From: Pseudophaeobacter sp. EL27
Lineage (GTDB): Bacteria; Pseudomonadota; Alphaproteobacteria; Rhodobacterales; Rhodobacteraceae
Reading direction: 5' to 3'
Length of the DNA stretch: 64,000 nucleotides
NCBI RefSeq assembly: GCF_900313025.1
Contig: NZ_OMPQ01000009.1
Span: 264,072 to 328,071 of the forward strand
In this document: positions 26,455-35,768 of the stretch, in pieces
Position numbering within the stretch: position 1 is the first letter of the stretch
Layout of the letters: each line of letters begins with the position of its first letter
Made by a program: the position numbers and the translations under genes
Notes under the pieces: generated by a model
Told to the model about the DNA's origin: nothing
Database searches by the model: none
What the model saw: only the letters and a program-made list of their open reading frames with translations

Positions 26455-27441
26455 TTGTCCTTCACCCTCGGAACCACCTCTTTGACACCCCCCATCGCGC
26501 TGGCCCCCATGGCTGGAATCACCGATCGCCCGTTTCGCGATCTGGTGCGCTCTTTTGGAGTGGGGCTGATGGTCAGCGAAATGGTCGCCAGCCAGGAGAT
26601 GGTGCAATCCAAACCAGGGGTACGCGAACGCGCCGAGCTAAGTGCAGATGTGGAGAATACCTCGGTGCAGCTGGCCGGGCGTGAGGCGAGCTGGATGGCT
26701 GAAGCGGCGCGGCAGGTGGCGGATCGTGGCGCGCGCGTGATTGACATCAACATGGGCTGCCCTGCCAAGAAGGTGACCAGCGGCTATTCGGGCTCGGCCT
26801 TGTTGAAAACACCGGATCACGCGCTCTCCCTGATCGAGGCGGTGGTGGAGGCGGTGGATATTCCCGTCACGCTAAAAACCCGTCTGGGCTGGGATGACAC
26901 TTGCCTGAACGCGGCCTCGGTCGCGGCACGTGCCGAAGCGGCTGGCATTCAAATGGTCACCATCCACGGGCGCACCCGCTGCCAGTTTTATAAAGGGCGC
27001 GCCGACTGGGCGGCAATCCGGGAGATCAAAGAGGCGGTGAACCTGCCGGTTCTGGCCAACGGCGATATTGTTGACACTCAGACCGCGCGTGACGCCCTAA
27101 CACAGTCTGGCGCTGACGGGGTGATGATCGGGCGCGGCATTCAGGGCAAGCCGTGGCTTTTGGCTGAGGTCGCCAGCGACCTGTGGGGCAGTCCGGCGCC
27201 GCAAGTGCCCAGCGGCAACGATCTTCTCGACATGGTTTCAAGACACTACGAGGCAATGCTGATCTTTTATGGTGCAGATTTAGGCCTGCGCGTCGCGCGC
27301 AAACATCTGGGCTGGTACATGGATGAAGCCCAGACAGCGGCGCCCCTGCGGCGGGCGGTTTTGACCGAGAAAAACCCGACCAATGTCCTGCATCTGTTGC
27401 CGGATGCCCTGTCCCATTCTCAGCAAGAGGGAGCGGCATGA
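26455..27441 (+). CDS. dusB: tRNA-dihydrouridine synthase
   Basis: A 328-residue FMN enzyme that reduces uridines in tRNA. APMAGITDRPFRDLVRSFG starts the barrel, the catalytic cysteine is C102 in INMGCPAKKV, and TIHGRTRCQFYKG is typical. I chose the TTG at 26455 because AGGATTAGG lies just ahead and the protein then begins SFTLGTTSL, as in DusB relatives; the only ATG choices either add 52 unrelated residues or lose the first strand. It precedes ntrB with a 4-base overlap, the usual alphaproteobacterial arrangement. Confidence 0.93.
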   Translation: MSFTLGTTSLTPPIALAPMAGITDRPFRDLVRSFGVGLMVSEMVASQEMVQSKPGVRERAELSADVENTSVQLAGREASWMAEAARQVADRGARVIDINMGCPAKKVTSGYSGSALLKTPDHALSLIEAVVEAVDIPVTLKTRLGWDDTCLNAASVAARAEAAGIQMVTIHGRTRCQFYKGRADWAAIREIKEAVNLPVLANGDIVDTQTARDALTQSGADGVMIGRGIQGKPWLLAEVASDLWGSPAPQVPSGNDLLDMVSRHYEAMLIFYGADLGLRVARKHLGWYMDEAQTAAPLRRAVLTEKNPTNVLHLLPDALSHSQQEGAA

Positions 27442-28517
27442 TTTCGGACGCAGCACTTTGGGCCTCATTGCCGGTTCCTGCCTTTTTGATCGGGGCAGAC
27501 AATCGCATTGTCGATGCCAATTCCGCAGCCGAGGGGTTTTTGAACACCTCACGCCGGGGATTGCTGAATCAGCCAGTCTGGGAACAGATTGCCATTGATG
27601 CCCCGATTGAGACCGCGTTTGAGCGCGCCCGGACCCAGGGAACACCGCTGTTCGTCAACGATATCGACGTCGGCTCGCGCAGCCGTGCGCCATTGCAATG
27701 CGGGGTACAAATCGCACCGATTCAGGGTCAGGAAGGGCAGATGCTCTTGATGCTCTCGCCGCGGGAACTGGCCGCGCGGATGACACAGAACCATTCGGCA
27801 AAATCTGCGGCGCAATCTGCCATTGGCATGGCTGAAATGCTGGCTCATGAAATCAAGAACCCGCTTGCCGGCATCACCGGCGCCGCCCAGTTGCTGAGCA
27901 TGAACCTCTCTGGGGAAGATGTTGAATTAACGGACTTAATCGTCAGCGAGAGCCGCCGCATCGTGAAGCTGCTGGATCAGGTGGAGCAGTTCGGAAATCT
28001 GAGCGCGCCGCAGTTCAAGCCGGTCAACCTTCATGATGTGCTGGACCGGGCACGACGCTCAGCCTTGCTGGGCTTTGGCGCCCATATGACTATCACGGAA
28101 GACTATGATCCCTCTCTGCCGCTGGCCTGGGGGGATGCGGACCAGCTGCTGCAAGTGATGTTGAACCTGCTCAAAAATGCTTCGGAGGCGGCAGGCCCTG
28201 CCGGGGGCACCATTCGCATTCGCAGCTACTATGAGCATTCCTTCAGAATGCGGCGCAGTGACGGTACCGGCAAACTGTTGCCTTTGCAGATCGAAATTAT
28301 TGACGATGGTCCTGGCCTGCCAGAGGCGATCCGAGAGGATGTTTTTGACCCCTTTGTATCGGGGCGTGAAAACGGAACCGGGCTTGGGCTCGCCCTAGTG
28401 AGCAAAATCATCGCTGAACACAATGGCTGGATCTCAGTTGACTCGGTGCCGGGACGCACCGTGTTCCGGCTTTCCTTGTCCCGCATGCCAAAAGACGCAG
28501 AACCGCAGGAGACTTAA
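27438..28517 (+). CDS. ntrB: Nitrogen regulation sensor histidine kinase NtrB
   Basis: A 359-residue cytoplasmic kinase that phosphorylates or dephosphorylates NtrC depending on PII. Residues about 1-110 form a PAS-like domain. The phosphorylated histidine is H137 in LAHEIKNPLAGITGAAQLL. The ATPase domain has LLKNASEAA (N box), IIDDGPGLP (G1) and GTGLGLALVSKI (G2). No membrane segment is seen. Its ATG overlaps the dusB stop, and ntrC begins 3 bases after its stop, so dusB-ntrB-ntrC form one operon. Confidence 0.95.
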   Translation: MISDAALWASLPVPAFLIGADNRIVDANSAAEGFLNTSRRGLLNQPVWEQIAIDAPIETAFERARTQGTPLFVNDIDVGSRSRAPLQCGVQIAPIQGQEGQMLLMLSPRELAARMTQNHSAKSAAQSAIGMAEMLAHEIKNPLAGITGAAQLLSMNLSGEDVELTDLIVSESRRIVKLLDQVEQFGNLSAPQFKPVNLHDVLDRARRSALLGFGAHMTITEDYDPSLPLAWGDADQLLQVMLNLLKNASEAAGPAGGTIRIRSYYEHSFRMRRSDGTGKLLPLQIEIIDDGPGLPEAIREDVFDPFVSGRENGTGLGLALVSKIIAEHNGWISVDSVPGRTVFRLSLSRMPKDAEPQET

Positions 28518-28520
28518 CTC

Positions 28521-29888
28521 ATGGACGGCACCGTTCTTGTTGCAGATGACGATCGCACTATTCGCACGGTGCTGACGCAGGCGCTGACCCGGGCGGGTTG
28601 CCGGGTCCATGCGACCTCTTCCCTGACAACCTTGATGCGCTGGGTATCGGAGGGAAAAGGCGATGTGGTGATTTCAGATGTGGTCATGCCGGATGGCAAC
28701 GGTTTGGAAATGCTACCAAAAATTGCCCAGGATCGCCCGGGTTTGCCGGTTATTGTGATTTCAGCACAAAACACCATCATGACCGCAATCAAGGCAGCCG
28801 AGGCAGAGGCCTATGACTATTTGCCCAAACCCTTTGACCTGCCGGAGCTGATGAAGCGTACCGCCAAGGCCTTGTCTGAAAAACAAAAATCCCCAAGCAG
28901 CAGCCCGGTTGCCGAGCAAGACCGCCCAGAAGATCTGCCCCTGGTGGGGCGGACCGAGGTCATGCAGGCACTGTACCGGCTCATCGCGCGGGTGATGAAC
29001 ACCGATATGCCTTTGATGATCACCGGCGAAAGCGGCACCGGGAAATCGCTGATTGCCCGTGCTGTGCATGATTTTTCTGATCGCAGAACCCTGCCGTTTG
29101 TCATCGCCTCTGAGACAGATCTTATGGCGCTTGAGGGGCCTGCGCGGCTGTTGTCCGAGGTCAAAGGGGGCACCTTACTGATTGATGAGTTGGTTGATTT
29201 GCCGGATGAGGCGCAGGCACGGCTGGTGCGGATGATGGATTCGCCCGGCTCCCACGCGCCGCGGATCATGGCGACAAGTCAAAAGGATGCGGCTGCTGCG
29301 ATGGAGAGTGGTGGGCTGCGGCAGGACCTGTATTACCGGATTTCAGGTACCGAGCTGCGCGTGCCGAGCCTACGTGAAAGGGTGGAAGACATTGCGCTCT
29401 TGTCGGCGCATTTCTTGATCAAAGCGGAAAACGACGGCGCGCCGCACCGTCGCTTCAGCGATGAAGCAAGCGAGATGATGCGCCATTGCGCCTGGCCGGG
29501 GAATGTCCGCCAGTTGGAGAATCTGGTCCGGCGGCTGGCGTTGACGGCGCGCAGCGAGGAGATATCGCGCTCCGAGGTGGCGGCGGCTTTGGGGCCACAG
29601 ACAGAAGCCGGGCCAATCATCGGCGGTGCGGTCAATGAAAAGCTGGCCGATTCGGTTGCCCGCCATTTGCAGCGCTATTTTGATCTGCATGGAGATATTC
29701 TGCCGCCTCCGGGGCTTTATGCCCGCATTTTGCGTGAAGTCGAGGCGCCCTTGATCGAGATTGCCCTGACCGCAACGGCCGGAAATCAGGCCAAATGCGC
29801 CGAACTTTTGGGGATCAACCGCAATACGTTGCGAAAGAAGATCACCGATCTGGATATTGAGGTGACACGCCGTCGCAAACTGATGTAA
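28521..29888 (+). CDS. ntrC: Nitrogen regulation response regulator NtrC, sigma-54-independent type
   Basis: A 455-residue response regulator. The receiver has the phosphorylated D53 ([11 protein letters not shown]). The AAA+ domain has Walker A GESGTGKS (about 169-176) and the Walker B-like stretch [14 protein letters not shown]. The segment that normally carries ELFGHEKGAFTGA is absent: the sequence goes from [13 protein letters not shown] directly to [14 protein letters not shown]. Rhodobacter capsulatus NtrC has the same loss and is known to activate the housekeeping RNA polymerase rather than the RpoN form. A Fis-type helix-turn-helix ([17 protein letters not shown]) ends the protein. 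Confidence 0.95.
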   Translation: MDGTVLVADDDRTIRTVLTQALTRAGCRVHATSSLTTLMRWVSEGKGDVVISDVVMPDGNGLEMLPKIAQDRPGLPVIVISAQNTIMTAIKAAEAEAYDYLPKPFDLPELMKRTAKALSEKQKSPSSSPVAEQDRPEDLPLVGRTEVMQALYRLIARVMNTDMPLMITGESGTGKSLIARAVHDFSDRRTLPFVIASETDLMALEGPARLLSEVKGGTLLIDELVDLPDEAQARLVRMMDSPGSHAPRIMATSQKDAAAAMESGGLRQDLYYRISGTELRVPSLRERVEDIALLSAHFLIKAENDGAPHRRFSDEASEMMRHCAWPGNVRQLENLVRRLALTARSEEISRSEVAAALGPQTEAGPIIGGAVNEKLADSVARHLQRYFDLHGDILPPPGLYARILREVEAPLIEIALTATAGNQAKCAELLGINRNTLRKKITDLDIEVTRRRKLM

Positions 29889-29987
29889 TATCGCCACAGA
29901 ACTGTGGTAGCCCCTGCTTTGCGCTGGTGGCAACCGCGATATATGGCGGTTGGCTGGATTGGCCACACATCAGAATGAGGGTGTTGC

Positions 29988-32270
29988 GTGGCTCAAAAGT
30001 CACAACTTTGGATGGGGCGTGGCCGGTTTATGGCCATGGACCGTTGGCGTAAAACACGCCAGGCCCGTAATATCGGCACGCTGGGCATGGTGCTTCTGGG
30101 CCCGCTTCTGGCGCTGCTGACCTTCCTTATTTTTGGCCCGCTGGGCCATGGCGCCTCCTCCCGGCCGCTACGTCTGATTCTGCTGGCGGACATGGTCTAT
30201 ATCATGGCGATCGCAGCTTTGGTTTTGACTCAGATCGTGCGGTTGTTTGCGGCGCGGCGCTCTAAGTCGGCGGGATCTCGCCTACACCTGCGCCTGATCG
30301 GGGCCTTTGGGTTTCTGGCGCTTGGACCAACCGTGATCGTTGCTGTTTTTGCGGTGCTGACGGTGAATGTTGGGCTGGAGGGCTGGTTCTCGCAACGGGT
30401 TCGGCAGGTGATTGGCAGTTCGCTCGCAGCGGCTGAGGCCTATCAGGAAGAGCAGCGCCGCGACATAACCACCGATGCGCAGGCCCTGTCCCGGTTCCTG
30501 GATCAAAGCCGCAGCCGTAGCTACTTTATCAATGATGCCGAGCTGCGGCAGGTTCTCACCCAGGGGCAATTGCAGGTCCAACGCGGATTACGTGAGGCCT
30601 ATGTCATTGACGGCACTGGCCGCATTCGTGCCCGAGGAGAGCGGTCCTACGAGTTCGATTTTGAACGCCCCAGCGCTGAGGATATATCCAGGGCCAGTGC
30701 TGAGGGGATGAGTATTATTCAGGACTGGGACAACAATGAGTTTCGTGCGCTGGTGCGGCTCAACGCTTTTGTCGACCGGTTTTTGTACATCAGCCGCGAT
30801 GTTGATGGCACCTTGCTGAACCTGCTGGATGAAACCAAAGAAACCGCGCGGTTATATCAGCAGTTGGAGAATGAACGCGGCAGGGTGCTGTTTGAGTTTG
30901 GCCTTTTATACATCGGCTTTGCACTGATCTTGGTTCTGGCTGCCATGTGGTTGGGGATTTGGTTTGCCGAACGGCTATCTCGGCCGGTGGGTCGGCTGAC
31001 TGTTGCGGCCCAGAGAGTTGGTGGTGGGGACTTGAACGCTCGGGTACCCGAAGAAGACGGTGGCGATGAGATTTCCCAACTGGGGCATTACTTCAACCAA
31101 ATGACCCACGAGCTGCGGGCGCAGCGTGCTACTTTGCTGGAAAACACCAGTCAGATTGAACGCCGACGTCGGCTGTTTGACTCGGTGCTTTCTTCGGTCA
31201 CCTCAGGCGTTGTAGGGCTGGATGACGAAGGAAAGATCACCTTTGTGAACCGTTCGGCTGAGCGGTTGTTGGATTGGCATGAAGACCAGCAAACGCTGGC
31301 GCTTGCGGTTGCAATTCCGGAATTCGGCCCGCTGTTTGAAACGCTGCTGGAGGGCGGTGGCGAGGCTGAACAGGGTGAAGTCAAAGTGACACGCCAGGGG
31401 CAGCTGGAAAACCTGCTGGTACGGATGTCACGGCGGCGCGGCGATGATGGCAAGCTCGAAGGCTATGTGGTGGCCTTTGATGATGTGACCGATCTGGTCA
31501 GCGCTCAACGAATGGCGGCCTGGGGGGATGTGGCGCAGCGGATTGCCCATGAGATTAAAAACCCGCTAACCCCGATTCAACTGAGTGCGGAGCGGATCAA
31601 GCGCAAGTTTGCCCCGATGCTCGGTGAGGAAAACAGCGACAAGCTGCAATCCATGACCGATGTGATTGTTCGTCAAACCAATGACCTGCGTCGGATCGTC
31701 AATGAGTTCTCCAAATTTGCGCGCATGCCTGAGCCGGAGCGTCACGAAGAAGATCTGGTCACCCTGGTGCGGGATGCGGTGACGCTGCAACAGACCGGTC
31801 AGCCGGGGGTTGCCATTTCTGCGAAGCTCCCTGAGGGGCCGCTTTGGGCGGATCTGGACTCCACTATGATTGGGCAGGCGCTGACCAATCTGATTAAAAA
31901 TGCCGGTGAAGCGATTGAAACGCTGACCCAAAAACAACCCGACACAGCGGTTCAGCCGCAGATCCATATCTCACTCCATGTGGCGCAGACAGGAGGCTAT
32001 GAGATCACCATTGCCGACAATGGCATTGGTCTGCCGGAGGATCGCGCGCGGCTGTTTGAGCCCTATGTGACCACCCGAAACGAGGGCACGGGTCTCGGGC
32101 TCCCAATTGTGAAGAAGATTATCGAAGAACATGGCGGCGCTCTTACGCTTGAAGATGCGCCAGTTTTTGAAGGGCACCAGCATTGTGGTGCCATGGCAGT
32201 TATTCGTCTGCCCGCAGCTGCCAGCGCGGAGCAGAAGAACCGGAATACAGTGAAAGCAGGTCTGACATGA
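29988..32270 (+). CDS. ntrY: Membrane sensor histidine kinase NtrY
   Basis: A 760-residue kinase paired with NtrX in nitrogen and redox control. The N-terminal part has three hydrophobic segments, an extracytoplasmic region follows, and another membrane segment lies near 303-325. HAMP (about 326-380), PAS (about 395-500) and kinase domains come next. The phosphorylated histidine is about H521 in IAHEIKNPLTPIQLSAER, and GTGLGLPIVKKI is the G2 box. The start is GTG 29988 after GAGGG. The stop overlaps the ntrX start in an ATGA. It follows ntrC by about 100 bases. Confidence 0.94.
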   Translation: MAQKSQLWMGRGRFMAMDRWRKTRQARNIGTLGMVLLGPLLALLTFLIFGPLGHGASSRPLRLILLADMVYIMAIAALVLTQIVRLFAARRSKSAGSRLHLRLIGAFGFLALGPTVIVAVFAVLTVNVGLEGWFSQRVRQVIGSSLAAAEAYQEEQRRDITTDAQALSRFLDQSRSRSYFINDAELRQVLTQGQLQVQRGLREAYVIDGTGRIRARGERSYEFDFERPSAEDISRASAEGMSIIQDWDNNEFRALVRLNAFVDRFLYISRDVDGTLLNLLDETKETARLYQQLENERGRVLFEFGLLYIGFALILVLAAMWLGIWFAERLSRPVGRLTVAAQRVGGGDLNARVPEEDGGDEISQLGHYFNQMTHELRAQRATLLENTSQIERRRRLFDSVLSSVTSGVVGLDDEGKITFVNRSAERLLDWHEDQQTLALAVAIPEFGPLFETLLEGGGEAEQGEVKVTRQGQLENLLVRMSRRRGDDGKLEGYVVAFDDVTDLVSAQRMAAWGDVAQRIAHEIKNPLTPIQLSAERIKRKFAPMLGEENSDKLQSMTDVIVRQTNDLRRIVNEFSKFARMPEPERHEEDLVTLVRDAVTLQQTGQPGVAISAKLPEGPLWADLDSTMIGQALTNLIKNAGEAIETLTQKQPDTAVQPQIHISLHVAQTGGYEITIADNGIGLPEDRARLFEPYVTTRNEGTGLGLPIVKKIIEEHGGALTLEDAPVFEGHQHCGAMAVIRLPAAASAEQKNRNTVKAGLT

Positions 32271-33676
32271 GTGACATTTTAATTGTTGACGATGAACGTG
32301 ACATTCGCGAGTTGATATCTGACATCCTGGAGGATGAAGGATACGCGACACGAAAGGCCGGCAATTCAGAGGATTGTATGGCGCAGCTCAATCAGGAACT
32401 GCCCTCTCTGCTTATTCTGGATATCTGGCTCAAGGACAGCCAGATGGATGGAATTGACATCCTCAAGACGGTGAAACGCGACAACCCCGAGGTGCCGGTG
32501 GTGATCATTTCGGGCCATGGCAACATTGAAATTGCCGTGGCCGCGATCAAACAGGGCGCATATGACTTCATTGAAAAGCCCTTCAATATTGATCAGCTGA
32601 TGGTGGTCATTCGCCGCGCCATGGAGGCCTCGCAGCTGCGGCGCGAAAACACCGATCTGCGGCGCAAGGAAACGGGCGGCTCGGAAATGGTTGGTTCTTC
32701 GGCCTCCTTCCGTGGCCTTGTTGGCCAGCTGGACAAAGTCACAAAATCCAATGGCCGGGTGATGCTCAGCGGTCCGGCAGGCAGCGGCAAGGAGATTGCT
32801 GCCCGCTACATTCACCTGAATTCTGCCCGGGCCTCGGCCCCCTTTATCACGGTGAGTTGTGCCGGGATCGAGCCGGATCGGATGGAGGAGGTCCTGTTTG
32901 GCCGTGAGAGCTCTGAACGCGGGGTGGAGCCAGGTCTGTTGGAGCAGGCCCATGGCGGCGTGATCTTCTTTGATGAGGTGGCGGATATGCCGCTGGGGAC
33001 GCAGTCAAAGATCCTGCGTGTTTTGGTGGATCAGCAATTCCAGCGTGTCGGTGGCAATGACAAGGTGCGGGTTGATCTGCGGGTTATCTCGGCGACCAAT
33101 AAGGACCTTGAGGCTGAAATCAATGCCGACCGTTTCCGCCAAGAGCTGTATCACCGCCTGAATGTGGTGCCGATCAATGTGCCCTCACTGGCAGATCGGC
33201 GGGAAGATATTCCGCAACTGGCGGAGTATTTCATTGCGCAGTTCAATGAAAGCCAGGGCTTGCCCCTGCGTGAGCTGGCAGATGAAGCCGTTGCCCTGAT
33301 GCAGACGATGACCTGGCCTGGCAACGTGCGTCAGTTGAAGAACATGGTTGAGCGGGTACTGATCCTGGGCGATGGCACCGGGCCGATTGAGGCAAAAGAC
33401 CTGCCGCGCGAAGAGGAAAAAGTCGCGGATGAAGGGCGGGTGGTGCTGTCCGGTGCCTTGGCAACCCTGCCACTGCGCGAAGCCCGTGAGGCCTTTGAAC
33501 GGGAATACCTGCTGACGCAGATCAACCGCTTTGGCGGCAATATCAGCCGTACGGCCTCGTTTGTGGGGATGGAACGTTCCGCCCTGCACCGGAAGTTGAA
33601 GTCTCTGGGAGTTGTCACCTCGAACAAGACCGGGGCGCGTATCGCCCATGTGGAAAAAGAAGATGATATGGTTTGA
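32267..33676 (+). CDS. ntrX: Response regulator NtrX
   Basis: A 469-residue partner of NtrY. The receiver has the phosphorylated aspartate at about 52 (LLILDIWLKDSQMDG). The AAA+ domain has GPAGSGKE as Walker A and GGVIFFDEVADMP as Walker B, but the sigma-54 loop is replaced by FGRESSERGVEPGLLEQ, with no GAFTGA. This loss is known in alphaproteobacterial NtrX and means it probably acts without RpoN. A Fis-type helix-turn-helix ends the protein (ISRTASFVGMERSALHRKL). The ATG at 32267 lies within the ntrY stop; the longer frame is not supported. Confidence 0.94.
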   Translation: MSDILIVDDERDIRELISDILEDEGYATRKAGNSEDCMAQLNQELPSLLILDIWLKDSQMDGIDILKTVKRDNPEVPVVIISGHGNIEIAVAAIKQGAYDFIEKPFNIDQLMVVIRRAMEASQLRRENTDLRRKETGGSEMVGSSASFRGLVGQLDKVTKSNGRVMLSGPAGSGKEIAARYIHLNSARASAPFITVSCAGIEPDRMEEVLFGRESSERGVEPGLLEQAHGGVIFFDEVADMPLGTQSKILRVLVDQQFQRVGGNDKVRVDLRVISATNKDLEAEINADRFRQELYHRLNVVPINVPSLADRREDIPQLAEYFIAQFNESQGLPLRELADEAVALMQTMTWPGNVRQLKNMVERVLILGDGTGPIEAKDLPREEEKVADEGRVVLSGALATLPLREAREAFEREYLLTQINRFGGNISRTASFVGMERSALHRKLKSLGVVTSNKTGARIAHVEKEDDMV

Positions 33677-33805
33677 GGCTGGTTGCCTTAAACCATCATT
33701 ACTGGGCGTTGATGCCGGACGTAGTGGCCAAGCCTCGCATAATGGCCCAATCCGGGGCCATCGCTCTAACGGCTAGTTGTAAGAATTGCGGCCTAAGTGG
33801 GGGCC

Positions 33806-34288
33806 CTATAGCGGTGGCAGAATAATCGTGTTGCCGTTGCTTTGCTGGACGGCGCAGGCGTTTTCAGGCAGTCCGGTTGCCCGCTGATTGCGCCCGGGAA
33901 GGGATTGCAGCGCGGCGATCTGCTCTTTGCTGCAGCGCGGCAGCTCCAGGCGACGATAGCCCTTTTGCGCCATGCAGCGTTGTTCCAACTGGCTGCGCAG
34001 CCCCAGGTTCACATCCACAGTGTAGGTTCCGCCGTCCACCCAATAGCCGGGGGTCGTCCAACAGTTGCCATTGTTGCAGTGCTGTCGTCCCGGATAATAG
34101 ACCGGGGGCCGGTGGCGGATCTGATTGGCCACGGGGGCATCTTTCAAGGCATTGACCTTGCAGGACAGCGTATCGCTATTGGTCCGTGTCTGGTCGCTGC
34201 CCGTGTTGTAATAGACCGGCAGCGGACCACAGGCGACAAGCCCAAGAAAGACAAAAGAAATTGCGCTGGTGCGTGGAAGTTTAAACAT
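33806..34288 (-). CDS. Small secreted lipoprotein, function unknown
   Basis: About 160 residues. The N-terminus MFKLPRTSAISFVFLGLVAC is a lipoprotein signal peptide with the lipobox LVAC, so the mature protein is anchored in the cell envelope. It contains several cysteines (SCKV, HCNNGNCW, RCMAQKGYRRLELPRC) and tyrosine/glycine-rich segments, and I do not recognise a domain. Longer in-frame starts exist at 34306 and 34354. It is inserted on the opposite strand between ntrX and trkA. Confidence 0.7.
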   Translation of the reverse strand: MFKLPRTSAISFVFLGLVACGPLPVYYNTGSDQTRTNSDTLSCKVNALKDAPVANQIRHRPPVYYPGRQHCNNGNCWTTPGYWVDGGTYTVDVNLGLRSQLEQRCMAQKGYRRLELPRCSKEQIAALQSLPGRNQRATGLPENACAVQQSNGNTIILPPL

Positions 34289-34390
34289 GAGATCAGAATG
34301 CTGCATCCTGGCGGGAGTTACAATTGATTTGACCCCCCTGATGGCTTCTGGCATTCAAATCTGGCGAAATGGCGCCCAAGGGACAGTGGC

Positions 34391-35767
34391 ATGAAAGTTA
34401 TTATCTGTGGTGCAGGCCAGGTGGGCTGGCAGATTGCCCGTCACCTCTCTGCGGAGCAAAACGATGTCACCGTCGTCGACAATAACCCTGAGCTGGTGCG
34501 CCGCGCCACGGATACGCTGGATGTGCAGGGGGTTGTCGGGTTTGCCTCCTATCCGGATATATTGGACCGGGCAGGGGCCCGTGATGCGGATATGATCATC
34601 GCAGCCACCCATTCGGATGAGGTCAATATGGTCACCTGTCAGGTGGCGCATTCGGTGTTTTCGGTCCAGCGCAAGATTGCGCGGCTCAGGGCACGCAGCT
34701 ATTTGACCGCGATCTATTCGGATCTTTATCGGCGCGAACATTTGCCCATTGATGTGGTGATCAGCCCGGAACGTGAAGTGGCCGCGGCAGCGATGCAGCG
34801 GCTTTCGGCCCCGGCGGCCTTTGATACCGAGATTTTCATGGAGGGCGGCGCCCAGCTGCTGGGCATTCAGATCGATGAAGACTGCCCGGTGGTGAATACC
34901 CCGTTGCGCCAGCTCACCGATTTGTTTTCGACCCTGCGCGCCATTGTTGTCGGTGTGCGCCGCGATGGAACGCTGTTTGCACCAGAGCCGGGGGATCAGC
35001 TGTTTATTGGCGACAGTTGCTATGTCTTTGCCCATGTCGATGATGTGGACCGCACCATCGAAGTCTTTGGCAAGGTGGAAAAACGCCAGGACCGGGTGGT
35101 GATTGTTGGCGGCGGCAATGTTGGCCTGGAAGTGGCCAAGGCACTGGAAGGCGGCGCCAGCCGTATCCGCGCCAAGATGATCGAGAAAAGCCGCAAATGT
35201 GCGGAACATGCGGCTGAGGCGCTGGAACGCACCATTGTGCTCAACGGCGATGGCCTGGATCGCTCGTTGATGATCGAGGCGGGCATTGACCGGGCCGACG
35301 CGATGCTGGCGGTCACCGATGACGATAAGACAAACATGCTGGCAGCGGTGCGGGCCAAAGCAGAGGGCTGCCCCTTTGTGATCGCCTTGATCAACGACCC
35401 AACCCTGCTGCCACTGTTGTCACCACTGGGCATTGACGCTTTCATCAATCCGCGCGCTACCACTGTGAGCTCGATCCTGCGCCATATTCGATATGGCCGG
35501 GTGCGTCAGGTCTATAGCATTGGGGATGCCGAGGCCGAGGTGATCGAGGCAGAGGTGATGAGCACCTCACCCATGGCTGGTAAAGCAATCCGCGATATCG
35601 ACTTTCCCGAAGGCGTTTTGGTCGGCGCGGTACGCAAAGGCGACGAGGTGCTGCGCCCGACCGGTGGGCTGAAGATCGAGACCGGCGATGTGATCGCCCT
35701 CTTTGCCATGGCAGATGACGTGCCCGAAGTGGAGCGTCTGATGCAGGTTTCAATCGACTACTTCTAG
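34391..35767 (+). CDS. trkA: Trk potassium uptake regulatory subunit TrkA
   Basis: A 458-residue cytoplasmic protein that gates the TrkH channel. It has two RCK repeats: the first nucleotide-binding motif is CGAGQVGWQIARHLS near residue 5, and the second is VGGGNVGLEVAKALE near residue 240, each followed by an RCK_C-type domain. NAD(H) or ATP binding regulates uptake. trkH begins 1 base after its stop, so the pair is co-transcribed. The ntrYX-trkAH order is typical of Alphaproteobacteria. Confidence 0.96.
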   Translation: MKVIICGAGQVGWQIARHLSAEQNDVTVVDNNPELVRRATDTLDVQGVVGFASYPDILDRAGARDADMIIAATHSDEVNMVTCQVAHSVFSVQRKIARLRARSYLTAIYSDLYRREHLPIDVVISPEREVAAAAMQRLSAPAAFDTEIFMEGGAQLLGIQIDEDCPVVNTPLRQLTDLFSTLRAIVVGVRRDGTLFAPEPGDQLFIGDSCYVFAHVDDVDRTIEVFGKVEKRQDRVVIVGGGNVGLEVAKALEGGASRIRAKMIEKSRKCAEHAAEALERTIVLNGDGLDRSLMIEAGIDRADAMLAVTDDDKTNMLAAVRAKAEGCPFVIALINDPTLLPLLSPLGIDAFINPRATTVSSILRHIRYGRVRQVYSIGDAEAEVIEAEVMSTSPMAGKAIRDIDFPEGVLVGAVRKGDEVLRPTGGLKIETGDVIALFAMADDVPEVERLMQVSIDYF

Positions 35768-35768
35768 G

